Both the position numbers and the translations under genes were made by a program. The notes beneath the pieces were generated by a model that saw only the letters and a list, made by a program, of their open reading frames with translations, ran no database searches and was not told the origin of the DNA. DNA of 64,000 bases, from the NCBI GenBank assembly GCA_030432635.1, contig JAUIMB010000005.1, positions 182,019-246,018 of the forward strand. The letters run 5' to 3'. Below, one piece after another: positions 34,928 through 44,331 of this stretch (position 1 is the stretch's first letter; each line of letters starts with the position of its first letter). This DNA comes from Bacteroidia bacterium (lineage in GTDB: Bacteria; Bacteroidota; Bacteroidia; Flavobacteriales; Flavobacteriaceae).

Positions 34928-36518
34928 ACTCCACAACCCAATCCCAACCAGCTCTAGCATCGACCAAATCAGGATGATGTGCGACGCGTTCGGCTTGACG
35001 CTGATCCAAGAAACGACCCGAATCATAACGTTGATTACCATTGGAATCAAAAATGGCTCTTACATAATAAGTTCCAGGTGTGATGTTCCTGAAATCAAAC
35101 AAACGGCTTTCAGTTGCATATTGCTCGTATTTGACCTCACCTTTATCATTTGTTAACTGAACAATCATAGGATAATTAGCATTCACCAAGGTCACCCGAA
35201 TGTTGGAATAATCGGAAAGTGTCTTAGTTCGCGCAGTAAAACTGAGTGTATCATTGACATTTCCGAAGAAATCCTCTATGGCATTTGGGAGTATTTCAAT
35301 GTTATATGTTTCAGATTCTTTCTTTTCAAACTGAAGGCTGTACGTGTTATCCAATTCATTGTAGGCACTCTCAAAAGGCACATTAAGTGAGTCCTTGTCG
35401 ATAATCGATATACGATTTTTATCGAGCTTCACTATTGGAACAGTTGCTGTAAAACTAAAGTCATCATTAAAACTCAAGGTACCTGATGATGTCGATTTCA
35501 CCACCAAAGTATCTTTATCTATCGTTCTAAAACGATGCTTGATGGTGTCAATATAAGTTTTATTACGTATTAGAAATTCAGCGGAATCGAGCTCAATTTT
35601 TGGTCGATACCAATAAAACAATGTATCTGAGGAAGGATCCTTTGTAATTCGTGTTTTGAAACCTTCAGGCTTCGATCCAAGCATCTCAATTTGCATGCTT
35701 TTATAATCGCCTTCAAAACCAAATGCAATTTTTTGTCCGGCAACCTGCTTTGGACGTTTGGCATCAAAATCGGGTTCTTCCTTAAATAGCTTAATGGTAT
35801 AGAACGAATCGGTTGGTGCAGTTATGAATCCTTCGTAATAACCAATCTTATCGCTATCCTGTTGAAAGGTATAATTACCATTCTCTTCTTTTAAGGCTAT
35901 TAATTTGTAGGTTCCTGGTTTGATATTATCGATACTGAATGTTGTAAGGCTATCTAAAGTATTGGTAATGTATTTTGGTTTTTGCTTAAATACGGTTGAG
36001 TCGGTATAGGTCGAATCCCGTTCATACAACATGACCGAAACGAAGGAGTCAGGCTCTCGATTTTCAGCATCTAAAATTCGTCCTTTTACAGACAACGAAT
36101 CGATAAACGCTCCAGTAGAGAGCACATACCTGTAGTATTCATAAGGATTTTCCTCATTGTTATCGACAATACTTTCTCCAAAATTAAAAGCATACGTTGT
36201 GTTTTCCTCAAGTGTGTCGTTGATAATAATTCTCACATACTTACTTGGCGTTCCCAATGGTGTAATGGTAGGTTCTGTGCGCATTGGAGGAGAGATGATG
36301 AGCTGTTTTTGAAGGTCTTTTATTTTGACATATTCATCAAAATAAATGCGTATTTCCTTACGGTCAAAATTAGTAGAATAATTCTCTGGAACTTCTCTTA
36401 ATATTTTTGGGGCTTCTACATCTTTTGGTCCTCCGGATGGATTTCCTCTATTGGCACAACCCATGAAAACGGCAATGATAGCGATAAGAACAAATCCTTG
36501 TAACAGCGTTTTATGCAT
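34914..36518 (-). CDS. Ig-like domain lipoprotein (Big_5/SbsA-type), surface or periplasmic
   Basis: A 534-residue lipoprotein: the chosen ATG at 36518 starts a type II signal peptide (LLQGFVLIAIIAVFMGC), and the mature part begins NRGNPSGGPKDVEAPKILREVPEN, a Bacteroidetes signature. One N-terminal Ig-like domain (EIRIYFDEYVKIKDL) is followed by several beta domains and a C-terminal carboxypeptidase-regulatory-like module (TPGTYYVRAIFDSNGNQRYDSGRFL). The upstream ATG at 36581 would put 21 residues before the signal. Function unknown; such proteins are often next to comF in this group. Confidence 0.82.
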   Translation of the reverse strand: MHKTLLQGFVLIAIIAVFMGCANRGNPSGGPKDVEAPKILREVPENYSTNFDRKEIRIYFDEYVKIKDLQKQLIISPPMRTEPTITPLGTPSKYVRIIINDTLEENTTYAFNFGESIVDNNEENPYEYYRYVLSTGAFIDSLSVKGRILDAENREPDSFVSVMLYERDSTYTDSTVFKQKPKYITNTLDSLTTFSIDNIKPGTYKLIALKEENGNYTFQQDSDKIGYYEGFITAPTDSFYTIKLFKEEPDFDAKRPKQVAGQKIAFGFEGDYKSMQIEMLGSKPEGFKTRITKDPSSDTLFYWYRPKIELDSAEFLIRNKTYIDTIKHRFRTIDKDTLVVKSTSSGTLSFNDDFSFTATVPIVKLDKNRISIIDKDSLNVPFESAYNELDNTYSLQFEKKESETYNIEILPNAIEDFFGNVNDTLSFTARTKTLSDYSNIRVTLVNANYPMIVQLTNDKGEVKYEQYATESRLFDFRNITPGTYYVRAIFDSNGNQRYDSGRFLDQRQAERVAHHPDLVDARAGWDWVVEFILD

Positions 36519-36594
36519 TCCAAATTCAAATTTCAACAAAATAACAACAATGCCTTTTATCGTCAAAACAATTAGCACCAATTTAATAGTATTT

Positions 36595-37275
36595 CTAATC
36601 GGTAATTGCCATCGTCGCCAGGCTTAAGGTAATCCCTTTAATTCTTCGTAATTGATTTGCGCAATCCTCAACGGTTGCTCCAGTGGTAACGATGTCGTCT
36701 ACCAATAGAAGATGTTTGTGTTCCAATATCGAATAATCGACAATTTTGAAATTAGAAGATTGATGCTCCTGTCGTTTTATTCGATCTTTAAACACTTGGG
36801 TTTTTGTATTGGTGGTTTTCACCAAAACTGAAGCATTGTAATCCGCTTCCAAGGCATTAGCCAAGGCTATTCCAAATTTATCAACTTGATTGTATCCTCT
36901 GGATTTGAGTTTTGCTTTATGTAAAGGAACTGGAATGACAACATCAACGGCCTTGTATGCCTCAACATGTTTGAGTTCTTCTCCTAGCCACTCTCCCAAA
37001 AACTGACCAATTGACTCTTGTCCTCTATACTTCAAATTATGCATAAGCCCTTGTACAATGCCCTTTTTAGAGAAATGAAGTAACGCAGTAGCCTGCTCCA
37101 ATTGCACTCGTCCATAAAGCCTTTTATGAACCATATTTTCAGGATCATCGTGAAAGTTTGTGAGTGGTAACTCATACCTACAGTTTGTACAAATTTGTAT
37201 TTCATTATCTGACAATTGTGAGTTACAAGCACTACAAATTTTGGGAAAGAATAAGTTTAACAAGTTTTTTATCAT
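36595..37275 (-). CDS. comF: ComF family phosphoribosyltransferase-like protein
   Basis: A 226-residue ComF: an N-terminal zinc-ribbon-like domain with C15xxC18 (ICSACN) and C31xxC34 (ICTNCR), then HNLKYRGQESIGQFLGEWLG, VIPVPLHKAKLKSRGYNQ, LVKTTNTKTQVFKDRIKRQEH and the PRPP-loop LLVDDIVTTGATVEDCANQL. ComF supports DNA uptake in competent bacteria; in others it may serve replication or DNA repair. It is 76 bases upstream of the Ig-like lipoprotein on the same strand. Confidence 0.93.
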   Translation of the reverse strand: MIKNLLNLFFPKICSACNSQLSDNEIQICTNCRYELPLTNFHDDPENMVHKRLYGRVQLEQATALLHFSKKGIVQGLMHNLKYRGQESIGQFLGEWLGEELKHVEAYKAVDVVIPVPLHKAKLKSRGYNQVDKFGIALANALEADYNASVLVKTTNTKTQVFKDRIKRQEHQSSNFKIVDYSILEHKHLLLVDDIVTTGATVEDCANQLRRIKGITLSLATMAITD

Positions 37276-37346
37276 TTCAACGATTAAAATTAATTATCAA
37301 TGACATATTCTCTAGATTCGCAGGATAAAATAACGAAATATTAATA

Positions 37347-38231
37347 ATGATAGTTAACCCTCAATCATTTAACTACAGATTAATAATTGGTTCTTTGGTC
37401 GTTGCTGTTGCCATTCTAACTGTTTACAGTTTTACAAGTTACAAATCCATTGTTGCACATCAACAATTTTTAGAACAAGAAAAGAAGCTCGTTGAAAGTG
37501 AACTCTCCCAAATGATCACACGATATGATGACGTTTCCATTTCAAATGATCTGATTTCTTCCCAATTGGAAGACGCTAAGAAAACAACTAAAATTGCTTT
37601 AGATTCTCTGCGTATGCTTCGTAGCGACCTTTCGGTACTGGCAAAATTTAAATCCCAACTTTTTGACTTAAAAGAAAAGAATAAATCTTTGTTCAAAACC
37701 ATTGATTCCCTCGATGAAGTCAATCAAGGTCTAGAAAAGGAAAAGCGATTGGCTTACAATGAATTGAGACGTCAAAAAAGGGCTAACAACTCCTTAATAA
37801 AGGAAAACGAAACCCTAGAAAAAAGTATTGAGAAAGGAGCCTTACTAACGGCTAATTCATTTAGAGCTGAAGGATTTGAAAAATTCTTTGGTGTGAAACG
37901 CCCTAGTTCAAAAGCGAAGCGCGTTCAAAGTATTGAAGTGTGTTTTACGCTTGCTGAAAATTCTTTGACCGAAGCTGGAATGAAAGAACTATACATTCAA
38001 GTATTAAATCCGAGAAACAATGTAGTTGCTGATAAAGGAGCTATCAACTTTGGAAATTCCTCACTGATTTACAGCGCTAAGGAAGTTGTATATTATGATA
38101 ATAAAGTACTCGAAGTATGCTTGGATGTCGATGCTGACATTAATGAACAACCTTTGGTAAGTGGAACTTACTATGTATCGATTTTCCATAAAGACAGAAA
38201 GCTTGGAAGTACTGAAGTAAAACTTAAATAG
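37347..38231 (+). CDS. Membrane-anchored coiled-coil protein
   Basis: A 294-residue protein with one N-terminal membrane helix (about residues 10-28) followed by a long coiled coil (about 35-165) and a C-terminal beta domain (IEVCFTLAENSLTEAGMKELYIQVLNPRNNVVADKG, TYYVSIFHKDRKLGSTEVKL). The layout recalls other Bacteroidetes proteins that tether a beta domain to the inner membrane by a rod. No function recognised. A terminator follows, directly before glyS. Confidence 0.68.
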   Translation: MIVNPQSFNYRLIIGSLVVAVAILTVYSFTSYKSIVAHQQFLEQEKKLVESELSQMITRYDDVSISNDLISSQLEDAKKTTKIALDSLRMLRSDLSVLAKFKSQLFDLKEKNKSLFKTIDSLDEVNQGLEKEKRLAYNELRRQKRANNSLIKENETLEKSIEKGALLTANSFRAEGFEKFFGVKRPSSKAKRVQSIEVCFTLAENSLTEAGMKELYIQVLNPRNNVVADKGAINFGNSSLIYSAKEVVYYDNKVLEVCLDVDADINEQPLVSGTYYVSIFHKDRKLGSTEVKLK

Positions 38232-38253
38232 CCAACACTATATAATTTCACCA

Positions 38254-38285
38254 AAACCGCTCTGTAAATTGGAGCGGTTTTTTAT
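38254..38285 (+). terminator. Rho-independent terminator before glyS
   Basis: AACCGCTC and GAGCGGTT form a stem with a nine-base loop, followed by six T. It terminates the coiled-coil gene; its T run overlaps a TATTTTTG box just before the glyS start. Confidence 0.82.
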
Positions 38286-38294
38286 TTTTGCAGC

Positions 38295-39836
38295 ATGGCA
38301 AACGAAGATCAATTTAAAAAGGTAATCTCTCACGCAAAAGAGTACGGTTACGTGTTTCAAAGTAGCGAAATCTATGATGGATTGAGCGCTGTATACGATT
38401 ATGCACAAAATGGTGCTGAACTCAAAAAGAATATTCGCGACTACTGGTGGAAATCCATGGTCCAAATGAACGATAACATTGTTGGGATCGATGCGGCGAT
38501 TTTTATGCACCCAACAACCTGGAAGGCTTCAGGCCACGTCGATGCGTTTAATGATCCCTTAATTGATAATAAGGACTCAAAAAAGCGTTATCGTGCTGAT
38601 GTTTTGGTAGAAGATTATTGTGCGAAGATTGAAAATAAGATCGAGAAGGAAATCAAGAAAGCAGCCAAACGCTTTGGAGATGCGTTTGACCAAGCTGAAT
38701 TTGTAAGCACAAACGGACGGGTTTTAGGGTATCAAGAAAAAATAGACACGATTTTAAAACGACTTGGAAAGTCGTTGGAAAATGAAGACTTAGCAGATGT
38801 CAAGGCACTAATTGAAGAATTGGAAATAGCCGATCCCTTGACAGGTTCAAAAAATTGGACCGATGTTAAGCAATTCAACCTTATGTTCGGTACAAAACTT
38901 GGTGCTTCGGCTGAAAACGCCATGGATTTGTACTTACGCCCAGAAACTGCCCAAGGTATATTTGTCAATTTCCTAAATGTCCAGAAAACTGGACGCATGA
39001 AAATTCCATTCGGAATCGCTCAAACTGGAAAAGCCTTTAGAAATGAAATCGTTGCAAGACAGTTCATCTTTAGAATGCGTGAATTTGAGCAAATGGAAAT
39101 GCAATTCTTTATCAAGCCTGGCACACAAAAAGAATGGTTTGATTATTGGAAAGACACACGCTTAAAATGGCATACATCCCTTGGAATGGGAGACGACAAC
39201 TATCGTTTTCATGACCATGAGAAATTGGCACACTATGCAGATGCTGCCACTGATATTGAGTTTAAGTTTCCTTTTGGGTTTAAAGAATTGGAAGGTATCC
39301 ATTCACGAACTGATTTTGACTTAAAACAACACGAGGAATACTCAGGTAAGAAACTTCAGTATTTCGATCACGAAGACAATGCGAGTTATACACCTTACGT
39401 ACTAGAAACATCCATTGGTTTGGACCGTATGTTCTTGGCTGTTTTCTCCAATGCTCTTGAAGATGAAACCCTAGAAGATGGAAGCGTTCGTACCGTTTTA
39501 AAATTACCTGCTGTATTGGCACCAACAAAAGCCGCTGTTTTACCATTGGTGAAAAAAGATGGCTTACCAGAAATCGCACAACAAATCGTTGACGATTTAA
39601 AATGGGATTTCAATGTGGCCTATGACGAAAAAGATGCCGTTGGAAGACGTTACCGTCGCCAAGATGCCAACGGAACGCCATTTTGCATTACCGTAGACCA
39701 CGATACACTAGAAGACCAAATGGTAACGATTCGTCATCGTGACACGATGGAACAACAGCGCGTCAAGATCGAAGATGTACGTGACATCATAAAAAAGGAA
39801 GTTGATGTTAAACATTGGTTGAAGAAAATGGAATAG
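38295..39836 (+). CDS. glyS: Glycine--tRNA ligase (single-chain type)
   Basis: A 513-residue class II synthetase of the homodimeric (eukaryote/Bacteroidetes-like) type. Visible motifs: GYVFQSSEIYDGLSAVYDY at the N-terminus, YLRPETAQGIFVNF (motif 1/2 region), GIAQTGKAFRNEIVARQFIFRMREFEQMEMQFF (motif 2) and YVLETSIGLDRMFLAVF (motif 3 with GLDR), then an anticodon-binding domain (VLPLVKKDGLPEIAQQI). Length and motifs match the family. Confidence 0.98.
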   Translation: MANEDQFKKVISHAKEYGYVFQSSEIYDGLSAVYDYAQNGAELKKNIRDYWWKSMVQMNDNIVGIDAAIFMHPTTWKASGHVDAFNDPLIDNKDSKKRYRADVLVEDYCAKIENKIEKEIKKAAKRFGDAFDQAEFVSTNGRVLGYQEKIDTILKRLGKSLENEDLADVKALIEELEIADPLTGSKNWTDVKQFNLMFGTKLGASAENAMDLYLRPETAQGIFVNFLNVQKTGRMKIPFGIAQTGKAFRNEIVARQFIFRMREFEQMEMQFFIKPGTQKEWFDYWKDTRLKWHTSLGMGDDNYRFHDHEKLAHYADAATDIEFKFPFGFKELEGIHSRTDFDLKQHEEYSGKKLQYFDHEDNASYTPYVLETSIGLDRMFLAVFSNALEDETLEDGSVRTVLKLPAVLAPTKAAVLPLVKKDGLPEIAQQIVDDLKWDFNVAYDEKDAVGRRYRRQDANGTPFCITVDHDTLEDQMVTIRHRDTMEQQRVKIEDVRDIIKKEVDVKHWLKKME

Positions 39837-39860
39837 CATTTAAATGGGATCATTATAATA

Positions 39861-39893
39861 AAAACTCTTAAGTTAAACTTGAGAGTTTTTTTG
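39861..39893 (+). terminator. Rho-independent terminator after glyS (possibly bidirectional)
   Basis: AAAACTCT and GAGAGTTTT pair, with an inner AAGTT/ACTT step, and are followed by a T run; an A run lies on the other side, so it may also serve the converging minus-strand gene that ends at 39896. Confidence 0.8.
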
Positions 39894-39895
39894 CT

Positions 39896-42800
39896 TTAAA
39901 AATAAGCCTTCAACTGTACCGTTCCAGTATGGATGGTTTTGCTCGTTTCTGTTTTCCTTCCAAAGTAATTAAGGTTTAAATCCAAAAATTTGGTAAGCTT
40001 TTTTTGAGCTAGCAAACTCCATGTAAAATTGGTTCCTGGTTGAAGTCCTTCCAGAATTTGATACGCTACAGGTGTATTGGCATCTCCCGTAAATTCATTT
40101 TTAAATAGATTGACCTCTCCTGTTAGCGCTAACTTATTGGCGTTATTATAGGTAAAAGACACACCATAATTATTTTGGAACAATTGTTCTTTATCGCGTA
40201 TCACATTTTCTTTGGACGTATATTGATAGAATACATCGAAACGCGCATTTTCATTAAAAATATATGATAGCTTTGGCTGAAGACGAATCTCATCCAATTG
40301 ATAATTCCTGAATTCAAAATTCTGGTTCAAACTCTCATTGACCTCAAAACTTGATTGTAAATTGAATAACCAACTCTTCCAAAATTTATGATTAAACTGA
40401 AGTTGATGACTGGTCAATCTATTTTCCTGAAAACCGATTGAAAGTATTCTTCGGTTAGTGTTCGACAAAAAAGTATACGAAGTTGTGTAGCGTTGCTTTC
40501 CTCTATTGAAAAACAACACATTCCTTAAACTTCTTTCCAATGCCAATTGATTTTCCTCATCGGACGAAAATGGATTCAAATTAAATCCATCGCCTTCTCT
40601 TCTATTCTTACGATCAATTAAATATGACGTTTGGTTATAAAAATGAGACCAGAACATTTTGGTCTTGTTCTCCGAAACCGACCACTGCTTTGGATTAAAG
40701 GTCAAAGTTTGGCTAAACCGGTTTTGATGTGTTTTCACGAACACCTGATTGGGTAGCAATACACGAATAAAACTGCCTTGATCAGAGAATTGGGCAACTT
40801 CAAACTCATCTAACTCCTGAATACCGTTTTCATTATAATCGAACCACGTATAGTTGCCTTGGCCAGGTTCTACCTCAACGTACGTAAAATCTTGTTGCGG
40901 CAAGGTACCAGAGTTGGTTTCATATACCGTATTCCAAAGTACGAGGTTGTTCCAAAATCTCTGATTGAAATTCAATCTGGAGTTTAAGGAACTCTCATCC
41001 TCGACCATAGCATCCTCACTTTTCAGTTTTCGATAATTGGCATATAAACCCAAGCGTGTGGTCTCATTTTGGATGATTTGGGATTTCAGATAATACGTAT
41101 TGGATGTATTTACACGTCGTATGTCATTATTGCGTAAACTGTCATTAACACGATACTTATAACCAATTTCCACAAAAACACCTGTACTGTCTCCATAACC
41201 CGTAAAGACTTCATAAGAGTTAAAACGCTGACTTAAATTGGTTAATAAATTGGTTTCCTTTTCACGTTGCTCACTATCTTCCAAAGCAATTTTTGTACCT
41301 ACCCAATTGTTTTTAAAACTATAGGTGATTCTATTGAAAGACCTTACAAATGTTGAAGTGGATATCGTGCTATTATTGCTCAAAAAACTTGAATTTGAAA
41401 AGATATTAAATCGTTCTAACTTAAGGTTTGCCATGAGGTTATGACGGTTTCCGTTGAAATTCTCTGAAAAATTCAAATGCTCAAATTTATAGCTTGCCAT
41501 GCCTTTTTCAGCATGGGACAAATCCACACCTGAAGTTAATAAGAGTTGGTGTCCCAAAGGATCATTCAAATTCCAATCACGATTAAACTCAGCGCGATAC
41601 AAACGTTGTATGGTCTTAAAGTTCTTATTGATGACATCAGCATCAGCAAATGCGCTCAAGTTCCAAAGGCTATCCGTTTTTATAAGGCTTTGATTCACTC
41701 GCAATTTAGCCGCAAAACCATCATTATCTCCATCGTCAATATCTGAAAACAGGTTGATATCATTTTTACTTCCAGCAACCTCAAAGACAATATCCGTTTT
41801 TTCACTAGGCTTATAGTTGCCATTAATGACCGCAACCTGTAATCGTTCTGGTGCAATAAGTCGTACGATCGGTTCATAACTCCCTTGTGGCACACCATTT
41901 ACAGGTTCTACATATTCATAAATATTTTCAACGGCATTACTATTAATCAAGATATAATTACCTTGATTAGCACCAACCAATGTAAATCGCACACTATATA
42001 ATTCGTCTTCAGGATCATTCGAAAACACAAAAATTTCATTTCCATTGACGATTTCCTTTCGGTATAAAATTCGATTTTCATCGAAAGCTTCCTGAATGTC
42101 TGAAGGAGCCACCATTTGGGTTTGATCATCACCAGCTTCAGAAAGAATTTGCACTTGTTCAGGTGAAAGATTTTGTTGTAATGGTTGGTTTTTAGCATCC
42201 GATTCTGAATAAACCGAAATGCCTAATTTCAGCTTTTCAGACTCATAATTACCGCCTCCAAAAATGGTAAATCTAGAGAAGTTCCGTTCACTAAATTGGT
42301 AATCTACCGTGATTCGCATTTCAGAAGTGATGGGATAGGTCGAATTAAATATGAGTTCTCCAGCATTATAATCAATAATATAATCCTTGTTTTCGCCACG
42401 TTCTACAGGAATTCCATTGACATAAACCGTTTCACTTCCTGATACGATAAGCACAAACAATTCGTTGTTTGGGCCAGTAAGTTTATATGGTCCTTGATTA
42501 CCTTCCTGAGCGATAAACTGACTGGTGGTAAATTGTCCACGAACCAGAGCTCCAGAAGCAAAAAGAGTTGTTTTTGAATCGTCTTCGCCAAAATTGGCAC
42601 TCACCTGAAGGCCTTGAACACGTTTGGTAAATTGTGCAAAATAACTGTTAGGATTCACTAAATCAATATCACCTGCTCGAATATTCCAACGGTCGCTAAA
42701 CAATTCGACAAACACTTGGTCAAATTCATCCAATCGTTGCGAATAACCACTTTCCTGTAATGGGATATTGGCATCTTGAATTGAAGCTCGCAACGACACC

Positions 42801-43309
42801 TTATCACTCAATTTTCCAGTAATCTGTAAATCCAGCTCACTGTTGAGTACCGAATTTTGGTTATTTCCAATGGTCACACCTCTTGAAATACTTCCAGAGG
42901 TTACCAATCCATCAAAGGGTGTGAAATTGCGTTTAATATTAGATTGGTTCAGTTTATAGAGTCTCTGAATATTATCGGTATTTTGAACAATAATACTCTC
43001 ATCAAGTTGAGCATATTTCCGTGTTAAAAAGTCTGGATACCTTAAATAGGACACTTCAACTGAATCGACATCTAGCGGTTTTTTAAAAACAAGGGAAGCT
43101 TTTGCAAAGTCTATTTTGTAAAACGAAGTGTCGATGACCGTATTATTTTTCCGTCTTAAAAAGAATAGACTCGAGTTAATACTCACTGTATCAATTTGTA
43201 TGGAGTCTCTAACTGCCATCATTTTCTTTCTGTAATTGGATGTTGTATCTTCCTGCGCAAACGCACATAACGATAGCATCAAACAGATAAGTGAAATAGC
43301 AATTTTCAT
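39896..43309 (-). CDS. Very large outer membrane beta-barrel protein of unknown function
   Basis: A 1137-residue exported protein. After the signal peptide (SLICLMLSLCAFAQ) comes a domain with RNFTPFDGLVTSGSISRGVTIGNNQNSVLNSELDLQITG and DVRLRASIQDANIPLQESG-type text (here KVSLRASIQDANIP), reminiscent of surface translocon-like barrels of Bacteroidetes such as SprA. It is followed by many amphipathic strands to the C-terminus, which ends TIHTGTVQLKAYF as barrels do. It is shorter than SprA and has no type IX signal. I cannot assign a role. The start ATG at 43309 gives the signal peptide. Confidence 0.75.
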   Translation of the reverse strand: MKIAISLICLMLSLCAFAQEDTTSNYRKKMMAVRDSIQIDTVSINSSLFFLRRKNNTVIDTSFYKIDFAKASLVFKKPLDVDSVEVSYLRYPDFLTRKYAQLDESIIVQNTDNIQRLYKLNQSNIKRNFTPFDGLVTSGSISRGVTIGNNQNSVLNSELDLQITGKLSDKVSLRASIQDANIPLQESGYSQRLDEFDQVFVELFSDRWNIRAGDIDLVNPNSYFAQFTKRVQGLQVSANFGEDDSKTTLFASGALVRGQFTTSQFIAQEGNQGPYKLTGPNNELFVLIVSGSETVYVNGIPVERGENKDYIIDYNAGELIFNSTYPITSEMRITVDYQFSERNFSRFTIFGGGNYESEKLKLGISVYSESDAKNQPLQQNLSPEQVQILSEAGDDQTQMVAPSDIQEAFDENRILYRKEIVNGNEIFVFSNDPEDELYSVRFTLVGANQGNYILINSNAVENIYEYVEPVNGVPQGSYEPIVRLIAPERLQVAVINGNYKPSEKTDIVFEVAGSKNDINLFSDIDDGDNDGFAAKLRVNQSLIKTDSLWNLSAFADADVINKNFKTIQRLYRAEFNRDWNLNDPLGHQLLLTSGVDLSHAEKGMASYKFEHLNFSENFNGNRHNLMANLKLERFNIFSNSSFLSNNSTISTSTFVRSFNRITYSFKNNWVGTKIALEDSEQREKETNLLTNLSQRFNSYEVFTGYGDSTGVFVEIGYKYRVNDSLRNNDIRRVNTSNTYYLKSQIIQNETTRLGLYANYRKLKSEDAMVEDESSLNSRLNFNQRFWNNLVLWNTVYETNSGTLPQQDFTYVEVEPGQGNYTWFDYNENGIQELDEFEVAQFSDQGSFIRVLLPNQVFVKTHQNRFSQTLTFNPKQWSVSENKTKMFWSHFYNQTSYLIDRKNRREGDGFNLNPFSSDEENQLALERSLRNVLFFNRGKQRYTTSYTFLSNTNRRILSIGFQENRLTSHQLQFNHKFWKSWLFNLQSSFEVNESLNQNFEFRNYQLDEIRLQPKLSYIFNENARFDVFYQYTSKENVIRDKEQLFQNNYGVSFTYNNANKLALTGEVNLFKNEFTGDANTPVAYQILEGLQPGTNFTWSLLAQKKLTKFLDLNLNYFGRKTETSKTIHTGTVQLKAYF

Positions 43310-43460
43310 TCGTTATATTAACTTGTAAAGACGGAAATTATTTTATGGTTAAAATGCCCTTAAAATGATAGTGTAAAAGTACAGTATTATTTATTTTCGC
43401 TTGAAAATCACATTTAATTAAAAGATGCCACCAAAACGTCGGCATCACAGAGTATATATC

Positions 43461-44225
43461 ATGAAAATCATATCTTACAACGTAAATGGCATTCGGGCTG
43501 CAATGAACAAAGGTTTTATTGATTGGCTTACAAGTGCCAATCCTGATGTCATCTGTATACAGGAAATTAAAGCTATGAAAGAACAGATCGATATTGAAGC
43601 CATCGAAGGCGCTGGCTATACGTATAATTATTGGTTTAGTGCCCAAAAAAAAGGCTATAGTGGTGTTGCGATTTTATGCAAAACTGAACCTGACCATATC
43701 GAGTATGGTACTGGTATTGAATCCATGGACTATGAAGGTCGCAATTTAAGAGTTGATTTTGGTGAGCTCTCAATTATGAGTATGTATTTGCCTTCTGGAA
43801 CCAATGATGCAAGATTGGCCCATAAGTTTGAATATATGAACTTGATACACCAATACCTCAATGAACTTCGACAAGAAAAACCAAATCTTGTTGTTTTGGG
43901 CGATTATAATATTTGCCACGAGGAAATAGACATCCACAACCCGAAGATGAAAGGTGTTTCTGGATTCTTACCAGAAGAACGTCAATGGCTAGGTGAATTT
44001 ATTGATAGCGGCTTTATTGATTCATACCGTTACTTACATCCAGAAAAACAAGAGTTTTCATGGTGGAGTTATCGCGCCAATGCAAGAGCCAATAATAAAG
44101 GATGGCGTTTGGATTATGCTATGGTAAGTGAGCCATTACAAGAAAACATCAAAAGAAGCGTTATTTTAACCGAAGCCGTTCACAGTGACCATTGTCCGAT
44201 TTTGGTGGAAATCGATGCTCAATAA
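43461..44225 (+). CDS. xth: Exodeoxyribonuclease III / AP endonuclease
   Basis: A 254-residue exonuclease III family protein for base excision repair. Motifs: MKIISYNVNGIRAAMNKGF, CIQEIKAMKEQID (catalytic Glu), KKGYSGVAILCK, LVVLGDYNICHEEIDIHNPK (Asp/Asn), and the C-terminal GWRLDYAMVSEPL and HSDHCPILVEI (catalytic His). I chose the ATG at 43461; an upstream extension from 43425 (MPPKRRHHRVYI) is not conserved. Confidence 0.97.
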   Translation: MKIISYNVNGIRAAMNKGFIDWLTSANPDVICIQEIKAMKEQIDIEAIEGAGYTYNYWFSAQKKGYSGVAILCKTEPDHIEYGTGIESMDYEGRNLRVDFGELSIMSMYLPSGTNDARLAHKFEYMNLIHQYLNELRQEKPNLVVLGDYNICHEEIDIHNPKMKGVSGFLPEERQWLGEFIDSGFIDSYRYLHPEKQEFSWWSYRANARANNKGWRLDYAMVSEPLQENIKRSVILTEAVHSDHCPILVEIDAQ

Positions 44226-44331
44226 TTTATGCACAGTATTTGGCAAACAGTCGACAATATAACAGATAATTCCTGCGATGTAACATGCCTACAATTATTA
44301 AACTAATCAACGATTAAACAATAACAACCCT

